From CBDUXP01 sp965371225 [NCBI: uncultured bacterium] (GTDB lineage Bacteria > Abyssobacteria > SURF-5 > CBDUXP01), in contig CBDUXP010000007.1 of the NCBI GenBank assembly GCA_965371225.1, positions 1 to 64,000 of the forward strand: 64,000 bases of DNA, given 5' to 3'. A model generated the notes under the pieces. The model was not told where the DNA came from. It saw only the letters and a program-made list of their open reading frames with translations, and made no database searches. Below, one piece after another: positions 17,158 through 25,864 of this stretch (positions within the stretch are counted from its first letter, which is position 1; each line of letters begins with the position of its first letter). The position numbers and the translations under genes were made by a program.

Positions 17158-18777
17158 TCACGGTCCCGGCAGCTTGTGGGCGCGGAGCAGGACATTCTTG
17201 CTGGACTGTGCCGCCGTGATTCGCTCGATCCCGGCAAGGCCCGCCGCCGCGAGCAGGGCCGTTAACGAGGGTTCGTCATAGCCTGCCTTATGGAAATTGT
17301 ACGCGTGGTCCTGGTTGCCGTACAGATACAACGCGAAGGCCTGGGCATCGAGCTTTCCCCCGAGGAACTTGCGGGCCAGCGCACGGAGGTCCGGGACGCG
17401 CACCTCCAGCGTGCCCTCGGCCTTCAGGACGCGCACCCACTCCGCGAGCTGCGGGTGGGCGTCGGTCCGCGGCACGTGTTCCAACACATCGTACGCGCCC
17501 ACCCGCCCGAACGACTCCGGCAGGAACGGCAGCGCATCGGCCAGGGCGACCACGTCAACCCCATCGATCGCGCGCACGTCCACGTTGTACGCCGCCAGGT
17601 GTGGTTGCTCGCCCGCCCCCACGTTCAACGCGCGCGGATAGAGCCGACGCAGCAACGTGCGCCAGCCGAATTGGAACGCGTCCGCCCGCTCCGCCAACCC
17701 GTCAGTGCAGGTGGCCTTCATGGCCGCGATCCGCTCGGGATCGGCGAAGAGCTTCGCCAACAGCGTTTCAAACGCGTCGGCATCCACTTCGACGATCGGC
17801 GCGGCCCCCAGGCGGCCCGTCTGTCGGCAGGGCACGAGCCAGCCGTTCCGGCCGGGGACCACGAACTCGTTCATGGGCGACGCGTCCGTGGTCACCACCG
17901 GCACCCCGCAGTGCAAACTCTCGAGCAAGGGGTAGCCCAATCCTTCGAACCGCGATGGATACAGCGTCAGATCGGCTTGCCGTTGCAGCGCGATCATCTG
18001 CGGCAGGTCGTACTCGGCCCGGATCAGCTCCATGCGTTCGTGCGTCGGCTGCAGGTCGGGATAGTACTTCGCCACGTGCGGGTGGCACTTCACGAGCGCC
18101 CGCACGTGCGGAAAGCGCGGCAACAGCCGGCCCAACGTCTCCATGACCAGGGGAACGTGGCGGCGGTCCTCAAGGCCGCCGATGCCCAGGTTGAAGTAGA
18201 CGCACACCGGATCGTGCATCGGTTCGGGTGCCTCGATCGGCCAGAACGTGCTCCACGTCATCTGATGAACCGGGGCGTCCGTCACGGTGGAGACGACGGC
18301 CCCCGTCCGCGCGGTCTTCGCGAGGACCGCGTCCACCACCCCGGGCCAGTGCAGCAGGTCACCCGCGTCATCGGTGTCCAGCGCCTCCAAGTGCGGAGCA
18401 AAGCAGGTTTTGATCCCGCGCGCACGGCATGCGTCAAACACCTCCTTCACGAAGTGGTCGGTGGTGACGACCAGATCGATCCGGGCCACCTCGAGCCATC
18501 GGGCCAGCGTCATGCCCGGCGGCGCGACCTGCGGGTGCCACCACGCTCGGTCGACTGGGGCGGCCGCCGTGGCCAGACCGCGGCGCTGCACCTGCGACAA
18601 TTTGCGCACGGGAAAAATGAAGGCCTGCCCGCGCAGGCCAAATTCCATGGCCCGGGCGTCGGTCGCCACGCCCTTCCGGTTGAAGTACGTGGAAATGATG
18701 CCCACGTGCGGGCGCGGGATCCGGTCGACGCGCCGGCGCCCACTTTTGGGCAGCGACCGCCGGGGAAGTGTCAGCAC
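17158..18777 (-). CDS. Glycosyltransferase fused to methyltransferase-like domain
   Basis: A 539-residue protein in two parts. Residues 1 to about 385 are a GT4-type glycosyltransferase with the nucleotide-sugar region PSRFEGLGYPLLESLHCGVPVV and an N-terminal GIISTYFNRKGVA. Residues from about 390 form a short class I methyltransferase-like domain: NVGAGEQPHLAAYNVD (motif I region), VVALADALPF, YDVLEHV and VRVLKAEGTLEVRVPD. The order suggests a surface-glycan enzyme that both adds and methylates sugars, or a GT with a regulatory domain. It starts at GTG, 26 bases after the ABC exporter gene, and is probably in its operon. Confidence 0.87.
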   Translation of the reverse strand: MLTLPRRSLPKSGRRRVDRIPRPHVGIISTYFNRKGVATDARAMEFGLRGQAFIFPVRKLSQVQRRGLATAAAPVDRAWWHPQVAPPGMTLARWLEVARIDLVVTTDHFVKEVFDACRARGIKTCFAPHLEALDTDDAGDLLHWPGVVDAVLAKTARTGAVVSTVTDAPVHQMTWSTFWPIEAPEPMHDPVCVYFNLGIGGLEDRRHVPLVMETLGRLLPRFPHVRALVKCHPHVAKYYPDLQPTHERMELIRAEYDLPQMIALQRQADLTLYPSRFEGLGYPLLESLHCGVPVVTTDASPMNEFVVPGRNGWLVPCRQTGRLGAAPIVEVDADAFETLLAKLFADPERIAAMKATCTDGLAERADAFQFGWRTLLRRLYPRALNVGAGEQPHLAAYNVDVRAIDGVDVVALADALPFLPESFGRVGAYDVLEHVPRTDAHPQLAEWVRVLKAEGTLEVRVPDLRALARKFLGGKLDAQAFALYLYGNQDHAYNFHKAGYDEPSLTALLAAAGLAGIERITAAQSSKNVLLRAHKLPGP

Positions 18778-18803
18778 GAAACGGGGCGCAGGGACCGATG
18801 GAC

Positions 18804-20741
18804 CTACGGGGCCTGGGCGACAGGCCGCGGGGCGGCGATCCCATCCACGGTCAGCGCTTGCCGCTGCAACAGCTCCTGGTATAGCGCGTTCGTGGCATAC
18901 AGTTCCTCGTGGGTACCGATACCCTCCACTCGGCCGCCATCAAGAAATACGATGCGGTCCGCATCCTGAATGGTGGAGAAGCGATGCGCGATCACGATGG
19001 TGGTGCGCCCCCGGGCCATGATCTCGATTTGGTCTTGAATCTCCGCCTCGGTCACCGCATCCAGCGAGGACGTGGCTTCATCAAGGACCAGAATGGGCGT
19101 ATCGCGGAACAGGCACCGGGCCACGGCGATCCGCTGCCGTTGGCCGCCCGAGAGGTCGCCCCCCAGGTCACCCAGGTTGGTGTCGTAGCCCTCGGGCAGC
19201 TCCATGATGAAGTCATGCGCCCGCGCTGCCTGGGCCGCCCGCTCCACCGCCTCCGCACTCGCCGGCACCCCGCACGTAATGTTCATCCGCACGGTATCGC
19301 TGAAGAGCACCGTCTCCTGCGTGACCAGCCCAATCTGCGCCCGCAGGGAGTCCTGGCGCACGCGCGTGATGTCGTACGCATCGCACAGGATGGTGCCGCT
19401 CTCGACATCGTACAATCGCAGCAGCAGCGCCGCCAACGTAGATTTGCCGGCCCCACTCGGACCGACCAGGGCCACCCGTTCCCCCGGCGCAATCGTGAAC
19501 GACACCCGATCGATCACCCGCCGCCCAGGCAAGTAACTGAAGCACACGTCGCGGAACTCGATCTGACCCCGCACCGGCGGCAACTCCACCGCATCGGCAC
19601 GATCGGCGACCGCGGGCGTCCGTTCCATCAGGTCCAGCACGCGGTACACGCTCTGCATATTCAAGACGAACTCGCCGTACCCCTTAGCCCCCTTGCGGAT
19701 GGGGGTGATGAGCGCCCCCAGGCACGCATAGAGCAGCACGAACTGGGACACGTCCAGTCGGCCAGACATGAGCGCCACGCCGTTGTAGTAGATGAACAGC
19801 GCGAGCACGATCGCCACCACGCACTCCACAATAGGCGCCATCCACGCGCGCACCTTGACGAGCGCCATCAAGCGGCGGAACTGCTTCCGGCGAGCCCATT
19901 CCAGCCGGTCGGCGAAATAGCGTTCCATGCGAAACGCTTTCACTATCAGCGGCGAGGCCAGCAGCTCTTGTAAAATTGTGCTGCTGACCGCGGAGAAGTG
20001 GTACCCCATCCGCTCCCGGTGGCGGAGGCGCCGGGAGAATTGCCGGATCACCAGGGCCGTGGGGATCAGCACGGCACTGGCCAGCAGCGTCAGCCGCCAG
20101 TCCAGAACTAGCGCGAGCGCCGTCGCGCCTCCCGCCTCAACCACCCCGCGCACCACCCGGTCAAAGAACACGTAGAAGGTGCGATAGATGGCGAAGCTGT
20201 CCCCCCCTATCACCTGCGTCAGCTCGCCTTTCCCACGCTCGGCGTAGAAATGCACAGGCTGCGCCAAGATGCGGTCCACCAGGTCCCGCTGCACGTCCAT
20301 CCCCACCCGGCCCCCGATGTGGTTCTGAAAATAGACGGCGCCCAGGCTGGTCAGCGCGTGCAGCGCCATCATGCCCAGGACTACGCCGATCAGCACCAAG
20401 AGGGCCGTGTACGGGTCCCCCCCCAACAACTCACCGAACCAGACGAGCGCTTCCCGGCCGGGCCCCCGGTCCAGAAACGGCACGACCGCGTAGTCGTCCA
20501 CGGAAAAGACGCCCAGGATGATGTCGCAGAACGGCTTGATGAAGAGCAGGCCGCTGATCTTGAGGCTGGAACTCAAGACGGTCAGGCCGAACGTGAGCAG
20601 GAAGCGCCCGGTATAGGGTCGGACGTACCGGAGGAGCCAGAAGAAGGGCGCCATCCCGCGCTCACTGACCCGCGTGCCCAGAGCCTGGTCATCGGTGCCA
20701 AAGCTCCGCAGCGAACGCACAGCCTGAGGTTCAGCACTCAT
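18804..20741 (-). CDS. ABC exporter, MsbA-like half transporter
   Basis: A 645-residue type IV ABC exporter. The N-terminal domain has six helices (to about residue 345). The C-terminal ATPase has Walker A GPSGAGKST, Q-loop in GLVTQETVLFSD, signature LSGGQRQRIAVAR and Walker B ILVLDEATSSLD. This architecture flips lipids such as lipid A-core or lipid-linked glycans. The neighbouring glycosyltransferase and methyltransferase genes support a role in envelope glycolipid export, though drug export cannot be excluded. Start ATG at 20741; the leader is about 80 bases from a TATGAT promoter. Confidence 0.94.
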   Translation of the reverse strand: MSAEPQAVRSLRSFGTDDQALGTRVSERGMAPFFWLLRYVRPYTGRFLLTFGLTVLSSSLKISGLLFIKPFCDIILGVFSVDDYAVVPFLDRGPGREALVWFGELLGGDPYTALLVLIGVVLGMMALHALTSLGAVYFQNHIGGRVGMDVQRDLVDRILAQPVHFYAERGKGELTQVIGGDSFAIYRTFYVFFDRVVRGVVEAGGATALALVLDWRLTLLASAVLIPTALVIRQFSRRLRHRERMGYHFSAVSSTILQELLASPLIVKAFRMERYFADRLEWARRKQFRRLMALVKVRAWMAPIVECVVAIVLALFIYYNGVALMSGRLDVSQFVLLYACLGALITPIRKGAKGYGEFVLNMQSVYRVLDLMERTPAVADRADAVELPPVRGQIEFRDVCFSYLPGRRVIDRVSFTIAPGERVALVGPSGAGKSTLAALLLRLYDVESGTILCDAYDITRVRQDSLRAQIGLVTQETVLFSDTVRMNITCGVPASAEAVERAAQAARAHDFIMELPEGYDTNLGDLGGDLSGGQRQRIAVARCLFRDTPILVLDEATSSLDAVTEAEIQDQIEIMARGRTTIVIAHRFSTIQDADRIVFLDGGRVEGIGTHEELYATNALYQELLQRQALTVDGIAAPRPVAQAP

Positions 20742-20824
20742 ATGGGCGGTACGGGGGGGTGGGATCCAGGTCCGGTTGGTGGTCGGCTCTCCGGAGGAGG
20801 ACCGGTTTCTTGTGGCAACTTCGC

Positions 20825-20853
20825 ATCATAGCACAGGCGCGGAACCTCCCCAA
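20825..20853 (-). promoter_or_regulatory. Promoter upstream of MsbA-like exporter
   Basis: On the minus strand TTGGGG, 17 bases, then TATGAT preceded by TGC (extended -10). It lies in the 137-base gap between the methyltransferase at 20879 and the exporter. Confidence 0.5.
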
Positions 20854-20878
20854 CCTGTTGTGGCTCAAGAGTTTCAGG

Positions 20879-21610
20879 CTACTGCGCGCCTGCGGCATCG
20901 CCCCGGCGCAAGCTGGCGCAGAGGAGGCCCGCGGCCCCCCGGGCGGCCTGCTCCCGGTAGCCGATCTCGGTCAGGTCAGCGGGGGCGACGCGCTTCCAAC
21001 CCCGGCCAATGTAGCCGAAATACTCGACCTCCTCCTCGGCCAGCCCGCTGGCCTCCACCCCGGCACGCCACAAGGCGGCATCGTAGTTCACGAACCACCC
21101 ATGATTTTCATAGCGGCCAAACGGGACGGTCACGAGCGCGCGGCCGGTCGGCCGCAGCACCCGCGCGACCTCGCGGAGCGCCTGACGCTGCGCCTCCGGA
21201 CCGTGCTCGCCCGTGGCGCCGTACCGCGTGTTGTCCATGCCCACGTGCTCCAAGGTGGAGATGAGCAGGACCACGTCGAACGTCTCCCCCTGGTACGGGA
21301 GAACCCGCATGTCGCCCGTACAGCCCAGCACGCCCGCCCGGGACGCCGCCGCCAGGTCCAGGCCGTGCAGCGCTGGTATCTCCCGGCGGGACAGGGCCGC
21401 CTGGTACTCCGGAGGCGCGTGGGCGAAGCCGATGTCCAGAACCCGCCGCGCGCCCTGGAGACGGTCCAGCACCCAGGGAATTTCCACAATGCGCTCGGCG
21501 CGGCCGCGACCGAAGTGGCGACGGGCGAGCAGCGCGTCCAGGGGGAGAAGCGCATCGCGGGCATCTTGGGCGCGGCGCCAGCGGCGGCGGGTGCGGGAGA
21601 GCCAACTCAT
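20879..21610 (-). CDS. Class I SAM-dependent methyltransferase
   Basis: A 243-residue Rossmann-fold methyltransferase. Motif I is VLDIGFAHAPPEYQ (a diverged G.G..), motif II-IV region TGDMRVLPYQGETFDVVLLISTLEHVG, followed by REVARVLRPTGRALVTVPFG. The acidic-loop and post-motif pattern resembles sugar or small-molecule methyltransferases of polysaccharide clusters. It is the most upstream minus-strand gene of the glycan block and is divergent from an FkbM methyltransferase. The substrate is unknown. Confidence 0.88.
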   Translation of the reverse strand: MSWLSRTRRRWRRAQDARDALLPLDALLARRHFGRGRAERIVEIPWVLDRLQGARRVLDIGFAHAPPEYQAALSRREIPALHGLDLAAASRAGVLGCTGDMRVLPYQGETFDVVLLISTLEHVGMDNTRYGATGEHGPEAQRQALREVARVLRPTGRALVTVPFGRYENHGWFVNYDAALWRAGVEASGLAEEEVEYFGYIGRGWKRVAPADLTEIGYREQAARGAAGLLCASLRRGDAAGAQ

Positions 21611-21696
21611 GGCCTGCGGAAGGGACCTGGCGCGTCGTAGAGCGGGATTACGCGCGCCATGCTACCACGGGGCCGGCGGCGTTGCCGTGGTGCGGG

Positions 21697-21705
21697 TGCT
21701 ATCAT
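21697..21705 (+). promoter_or_regulatory. Extended -10 promoter next to FkbM start
   Basis: TGC-TATCAT ends 6 bases before the GTG at 21712, so the transcript would begin at or next to the start codon. No -35 hexamer is evident. Confidence 0.45.
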
Positions 21706-21711
21706 GCGCCC

Positions 21712-22572
21712 GTGCTCGCCCAGTTTGCGCAGCGCTTCCGCAAATCGACGCTTCCACTGCGCCGGCGACTGCTCGGTGACCGGGCGGTCATCACTCTCAA
21801 TGGGCGCCGCATCGCCATCAGTTTGGCGGATAAGCGGTTCACCGCGCAGCTCTACTACCGCGAGCGGGTTTACGAACCCGGGGAGTTGGCGCTACTCCAT
21901 CGCGTGCTGCGCCCCGGCATGACGGTACTCGACGTGGGGGCGAACATCGGCCTGTACACCCTGGAGTTGGCTGCGGGCGCGGCGCCGGGCGGCAGGACCA
22001 TCGCGTTCGAACCCGATCCCCTGAACCGGGCGCTCCTTGAGGAAAACTGTCGGCGAAACCACTGTACGAACGTCACCATCGTGGCCGCCGCCGTGGGGGA
22101 CGCGGTGGGCGAAACCCTGCTCTATCAGTCCACCGTGAATTTTGGCGACCATCGCACGTACACCGCGGGCGACAACGACCGCTACAACGCCGGCCACCCC
22201 CGGAAAAGTATCCCCGTGCCGGTCGTCACCATCGACGAGTACGCCGCGGAACACAACCTCGACGTAGATTTCATCAAAAGCGATATCCAGGGAGCGGAGG
22301 CCAGCCTCTGGCGCGGGATGCAACAGACCATCGCTCGACGGCAGAACCTGCAGCTGTTCTTCGAATTCTGGCCCTACGGGATCCGCGCCTGCGGTGATGA
22401 CCCGGAAACGCTCTTGCAGGAGATGTCCGGTGCGGGCTTTTCAATCTACGCCCTCGAACAAGGGCGCTTGCAGCAGCACCAGCCCGCTGCCCTCGTGGCG
22501 CGACTCACAGGAGAACGCTTCATCAACATCCTCTGTAGCCGCACCCCGGTCGCGGCGGACCTACTCGCGTAA
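21712..22572 (+). CDS. FkbM-family methyltransferase
   Basis: A 286-residue SAM methyltransferase of the FkbM type. Motif I is VLDVGANIGLYTLELA, then TIAFEPDPLNRALLEENC, and the family-specific VTIDEYAAEHNLDVDFIKSDIQGAE. These enzymes O-methylate sugars or natural products. I placed the start at GTG 21712 because a TATCAT box lies immediately upstream and overlaps the alternative start at 21682. No ribosome site is visible, consistent with a leaderless message. Its last 12 bases overlap the end of the convergent amidase gene. Confidence 0.86.
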   Translation: MLAQFAQRFRKSTLPLRRRLLGDRAVITLNGRRIAISLADKRFTAQLYYRERVYEPGELALLHRVLRPGMTVLDVGANIGLYTLELAAGAAPGGRTIAFEPDPLNRALLEENCRRNHCTNVTIVAAAVGDAVGETLLYQSTVNFGDHRTYTAGDNDRYNAGHPRKSIPVPVVTIDEYAAEHNLDVDFIKSDIQGAEASLWRGMQQTIARRQNLQLFFEFWPYGIRACGDDPETLLQEMSGAGFSIYALEQGRLQQHQPAALVARLTGERFINILCSRTPVAADLLA

Positions 22573-23997
22573 GCGGGGGATGTCTCTGGGCCAGTCGTCC
22601 TGCCACGGCCGCGCCTGTTCGTACGCGTACGCCGCCTGCAGCACCAAATCGTCCCGATGCCGGGGCGCGGCGATCTGCAGCCCCACGGGAAGGCCATTCT
22701 TCGAAAAGCCGGCGCGCACACTGGCCGCCGGCAACCCCGTGAGGTTGAAGGGGAAGGTAAACGCGATCGCGTCGGACGGTTCGTCCAGAGGACTGCCCGC
22801 GATTTCGCTCGGAAATGGTCCGCGGGCGCCGAACGCCTCCACGGGAAGCTGCGGGGTGAGCAAGAGATCGTACCGTTCGAATATGCGGTGAATGGCCTCG
22901 TTGAGCGTTACGCGCCGCGTGTACAGCTCGGCAAGATCGTCGGCCGTCAGCGCCGCCGCTTTCCGCACGCTCTGCACCATGGATCGCGTGAGCTGATCGG
23001 CGTGCTCTCGGAACAAGTCGGCGTGGGCGAGGTACACGTCCAGATCGGCGATCAGGTTGCGGTCCGCCGAGGACCGCGGCAGAACGTCGTCAATCTCCTC
23101 CACGGTGTGACCCAGCTCTCGGAACACGGCTACCGCCTCGCACTGCTGGGCCAGCACGTCGGGCTCCACGCGGGCGTACCCGAGCGTCGGGCTCCAGGCG
23201 ATCCGGAGATTGGGCGGAAGCCCCTCGAGCCGTGCCACGTAGGAGTAGCCGGGATAGGGCAATGAATCGGGGTCGGACCAGTGGGCCCCCACGGTGCAAT
23301 CGAGAAACAGCGCCGCATCACGCACGGAGCGGGTCAGCGGGCCTTGGCAGGAGGTGTCCGAGAAACTCTGCACCCGATGCGGCCCGCGGGGGATGCGGCC
23401 GTACGTAGGCTTGAGCCCGAAGGCGCCGACGAAGCACGCGGGGATGCGCACGCTACCTCCCCCATCGGACGCGGTGACCAGGGGGACCATCCCGGCCGCG
23501 ATCGCGGCGGACGAGCCCCCCGAGGAACCGCCAGGCGTCCGCTCGGGATTCCAGGGATTGCGCGTGATGCCGAAGACCAAGTTCTTCGTCATAGCGGTGA
23601 ACCCGAACTCCGGGGTGTTCGTCTTGCCTAGCACGATGGCGCCCGCGGCCTTGAGCCGTGCCACCTGCGTGCTGTCCTCCGCCGGCATGTGATCTTTCAG
23701 CGGCACGGAGCCACACGTGGTCGGCAGGCCGGCCGCGTCTTCCAGATCCTTCACGCCCAGGGGCAGGCCGGCCAGCGGCCCGACCTCCTCCCCCCGCGCG
23801 AGCGCATCCCCCACGGCCTGCGCTTCCGCCCGCGCCTCGTCCTCCCGTAAGGCCACAAAGGCATTGAGCGTGGGATTCACCTCGTGAATGCGTTCGATGC
23901 ACTGATCCAGCAACTCCAGCGGTGCCAGCTCGCGCGCGCGGATGCGCTCAGCGAGCACGCACGCGGGTTGCAGCAACAGGTCCAGATCCACCGACAT
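22561..23997 (-). CDS. Amidase signature family hydrolase
   Basis: A 478-residue amidase with the Ser-cisSer-Lys triad: Lys in GLPLGVKDLED, the signature TPGGSSGGSSAAIAAG and the nucleophile region TASDGGGSVRIPA. The length is normal. It is closer to generic amidases than to GatA, and no gatB or gatC is nearby, so a role in tRNA amidation is unlikely. The start is ATG 23997 with a strong GGGAGGGGGG site. It is preceded by a TATACT box and the terminator of the ferredoxin operon, so it is its own transcription unit. Confidence 0.92.
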   Translation of the reverse strand: MSVDLDLLLQPACVLAERIRARELAPLELLDQCIERIHEVNPTLNAFVALREDEARAEAQAVGDALARGEEVGPLAGLPLGVKDLEDAAGLPTTCGSVPLKDHMPAEDSTQVARLKAAGAIVLGKTNTPEFGFTAMTKNLVFGITRNPWNPERTPGGSSGGSSAAIAAGMVPLVTASDGGGSVRIPACFVGAFGLKPTYGRIPRGPHRVQSFSDTSCQGPLTRSVRDAALFLDCTVGAHWSDPDSLPYPGYSYVARLEGLPPNLRIAWSPTLGYARVEPDVLAQQCEAVAVFRELGHTVEEIDDVLPRSSADRNLIADLDVYLAHADLFREHADQLTRSMVQSVRKAAALTADDLAELYTRRVTLNEAIHRIFERYDLLLTPQLPVEAFGARGPFPSEIAGSPLDEPSDAIAFTFPFNLTGLPAASVRAGFSKNGLPVGLQIAAPRHRDDLVLQAAYAYEQARPWQDDWPRDIPRLRE

Positions 23998-24035
23998 GCT
24001 TTGCCCCCCTCCCATGCCCCGGTGGGCACGCCGGG

Positions 24036-24041
24036 AGTATA
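24036..24041 (-). promoter_or_regulatory. -10 box upstream of amidase
   Basis: TATACT on the minus strand, 38 bases before the amidase ATG. The matching -35 position falls in the T-tract of the upstream terminator and is poor. Confidence 0.4.
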
Positions 24042-24055
24042 GCCACTCACTGGCC

Positions 24056-24098
24056 AAAAAGAAGGCGCGCGCCACCCCCTGGGCAGGGCGGCGCGCGC
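24056..24098 (-). terminator. Terminator of diiron/ferredoxin operon
   Basis: GCGCGCGCC (24065-24073) pairs perfectly with GGCGCGCGC (24090-24098); CCCT/AGGG inside the loop adds four pairs. On the minus strand the stem is followed by CTTCTTTTT. This is the strongest terminator in the window and sits 22 bases after the ferredoxin stop codon. Confidence 0.88.
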
Positions 24099-24120
24099 GA
24101 GAGCGGCCTAGCTGCGCGTC

Positions 24121-24345
24121 CTAGGCCGCCGGCTCGAGGATCGCATCCGTGGGGCAGTAGATCACGCAGATGCCACAGTTCACGCACTCCTCCGGCAGTA
24201 CCTCGAAATCGTCCAGGCCTGTGGTGTGGGTGATGGCGTCATTCGGGCACATTTGTTCACACACCCCACAGCCGATGCAGTCCTCCAGGAGGATGCGGTA
24301 ACACGCCGTCGGCTCCAGTGTCGCAATCCCAGGGGGCACACCCAC
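24121..24345 (-). CDS. Bacterial ferredoxin, two 4Fe-4S clusters
   Basis: A 74-residue ferredoxin with two cluster motifs: CIGCGVCEQMCPNDAI (about 23-38) and CVNCGICVIYCPTDAI (about 54-69). The spacing CxxCxxCxxxCP is regular in both. It begins 9 bases downstream of the diiron protein gene and is followed by a strong terminator, so the two form a two-gene operon. It is the likely electron donor of the diiron enzyme. Confidence 0.94.
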   Translation of the reverse strand: MGVPPGIATLEPTACYRILLEDCIGCGVCEQMCPNDAITHTTGLDDFEVLPEECVNCGICVIYCPTDAILEPAA

Positions 24346-24354
24346 TCCGTTCGC

Positions 24355-25134
24355 TTAGTTGCGCAGTTCGAGGCCGATGATGCTAAGCCGCTCGCGGAGC
24401 CCGGCGATGCCGTTCTGGATGATCTCCATCCGGCCGTCCTGATCTTCCGCGCGCATGGCCGACGTGCCCCGCGGCACGTCCGGATTGTCCCACTGCATCA
24501 CGTTGGCGAAGTCCTTCGCCCACTGGCCGATGCTGTCCTCCACCTTGCGCTTCAACGCCGGACTGGCGTCGCGCATCTTCTTGCTGAGGTAGACCACGCC
24601 GAAATTCGCGTGTCGCGACTCATCCCGGATTATCAGCTCGAGCATATCTTTCAAGATCGGACAGGGGGTGTTCTTGCGCATGGCCTTGAACACTTCAAGG
24701 ATCATGCCCTCGACGAAGACCTGCATGCCGACGATTTTTTCTTCGTAGCTCTCCGCCCCCACGAAACTGTTCAGCAACTCGATCAGGCGAGGATTCAACG
24801 TGGTGAATCCGCCGGCGTATTCCGAGTACTTTGCGAACGCCTCCACGTGGCGCGCCTCATCCACGATCTGGGTGCCGATGTAGAGCTTCGCCTCCATGTC
24901 GGGCACCATGCCGATCAATTGGCTGCACAGCCCGAACGCGCCCTGCTCGCCCAGGAAGAGTTGGGTGGCAAAGTTCTGGCGCATGAGGCGGGAATCGTCC
25001 TCGGGCACCCCCTCGTTGGACACCCAGGGCCGGTCCCAGTTGATATCCACCTCGGCATCCCACTGCTCGCGCTTCGCCAGATGGTAGAGCTTCATCTCTT
25101 CTCGCAACTCGGGACGAAAGGTTTCCAGAAACAT
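24355..25134 (-). CDS. Ferritin-like diiron oxidase/oxygenase (R2-like)
   Basis: A 259-residue four-helix-bundle protein with the complete carboxylate diiron ligand set: Glu63 (LGEQG), Glu93/His96 (DEARH), Glu142 (FVEGM) and Glu172/His175 (DESRH). The E-ExxH-E-ExxH order and spacings match ribonucleotide reductase R2, R2lox and diiron monooxygenases. It does not look like bacterioferritin or AurF, which has an extra His ligand. The neighbouring ferredoxin suggests an O2-activating monooxygenase or desaturase needing low-potential electrons. ATG 25134 has AGAGGGGGA 6 bases upstream. The substrate cannot be deduced. Confidence 0.87.
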   Translation of the reverse strand: MFLETFRPELREEMKLYHLAKREQWDAEVDINWDRPWVSNEGVPEDDSRLMRQNFATQLFLGEQGAFGLCSQLIGMVPDMEAKLYIGTQIVDEARHVEAFAKYSEYAGGFTTLNPRLIELLNSFVGAESYEEKIVGMQVFVEGMILEVFKAMRKNTPCPILKDMLELIIRDESRHANFGVVYLSKKMRDASPALKRKVEDSIGQWAKDFANVMQWDNPDVPRGTSAMRAEDQDGRMEIIQNGIAGLRERLSIIGLELRN

Positions 25135-25173
25135 GGTCAATCCCCCTCTACCGGGCAGTCTCCCGGCGCGTGT

Positions 25174-25207
25174 GTGAAACGAAGTTCACGAGATGAACGA
25201 CATTCAT
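25174..25207. promoter_or_regulatory. Array of TGAA/TTCA half-sites (operator candidate)
   Basis: Four alternating half-sites, TGAA (25175), TTCA (25185), TGAA (25194) and TTCA (25203), are spaced 9-10 bases apart, about one helical turn. They form overlapping palindromes, including GTTCA-CGAGA-TGAAC (25184-25198) and ATGAA-CGACA-TTCAT (25193-25207). The array is 40-73 bases upstream of the diiron gene. The rest of the 296-base gap to the cupin holds an AT-rich island at 25240-25275, likely promoter DNA, but no clear hexamer pair. Confidence 0.5.
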
Positions 25208-25430
25208 CCTCAAGCCACACCACACAGGCGCAAGCTCCTCAGTTAGCTATATTCTTACCATCTTATCCTGTACTTGTCCAGCGCTCAGACGGAAATGTTG
25301 GTGGGATGGCTCATGCCCTGCCACGGGGGCCCCGCCCGCTGCGCTTCCACAGGAGCGGCCTGCCGTCCCGGCGGCCAAGCGCCACGGGCGCCCAAGTGCC
25401 GTGCCGGTTTGCCAAGTGTCATACTGGCCC

Positions 25431-25778
25431 ATGCACTCGGAACCCAAGGACGTCGGGCTGGTGAAAGACGCGGCCATCCTGCAGCGCTTCTCGCCCGAGC
25501 AAATGCAGAAGGTCAATCTGTTCGAGACTGAGCAGATGTTCTGCGACCTGTACTGCCTGCAGCCGGGCCAGGCGCAGAAGGTGCACGCGCACCAGGGCGC
25601 GGACAAGGTCTACTTTGTCCTCTCGGGGACGGCCACGGTGGTGCTGGGCGACGCGGAAGTGGCCGTCGGCCCCCAGACAGGTGCACTGGCGCCGGCGGAC
25701 GTTCCCCACGGCGTGCGCAACGATACCGATAGCAACGTCGTGTGCCTCGTCTTCATGGCGCCCAACCCGAACGGCTGA
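25431..25778 (+). CDS. Small cupin-domain protein
   Basis: A 115-residue single-domain cupin. Cupin motif 1 is KVHAHQGADKVYFVLSG, with His/His/Asp-Lys instead of the usual E, and motif 2 is GALAPADVPHGVRND. Such proteins act as metal-dependent isomerases, dioxygenases or sensors. CATACT ends 5 bases before the ATG, so the message may be leaderless. It lies upstream of a ThDP enzyme on the same strand, with an 86-base gap. Its activity is not predictable. Confidence 0.85.
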   Translation: MHSEPKDVGLVKDAAILQRFSPEQMQKVNLFETEQMFCDLYCLQPGQAQKVHAHQGADKVYFVLSGTATVVLGDAEVAVGPQTGALAPADVPHGVRNDTDSNVVCLVFMAPNPNG

Positions 25779-25864
25779 GCGCAGACGAAGCCTGACCCGC
25801 TGCCGGGTCGCGCGGACAGTCGCAGCCTGGTAGGCTTGGCGCGCAAGGGGACGCCGACGGCCGC

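Noticed and set aside
17081-17161. A 26-codon frame starting at a GTG that overlaps the glycosyltransferase-methyltransferase stop (GTGA)
   Set aside because: The overlap looks like translational coupling, but the peptide has no recognisable motif, no ribosome site and is too short to support without conservation data.
22561-23997. GatA subunit of the amidotransferase
   Set aside because: The amidase signature is present, but there is no gatB or gatC nearby and the sequence resembles stand-alone amidases.
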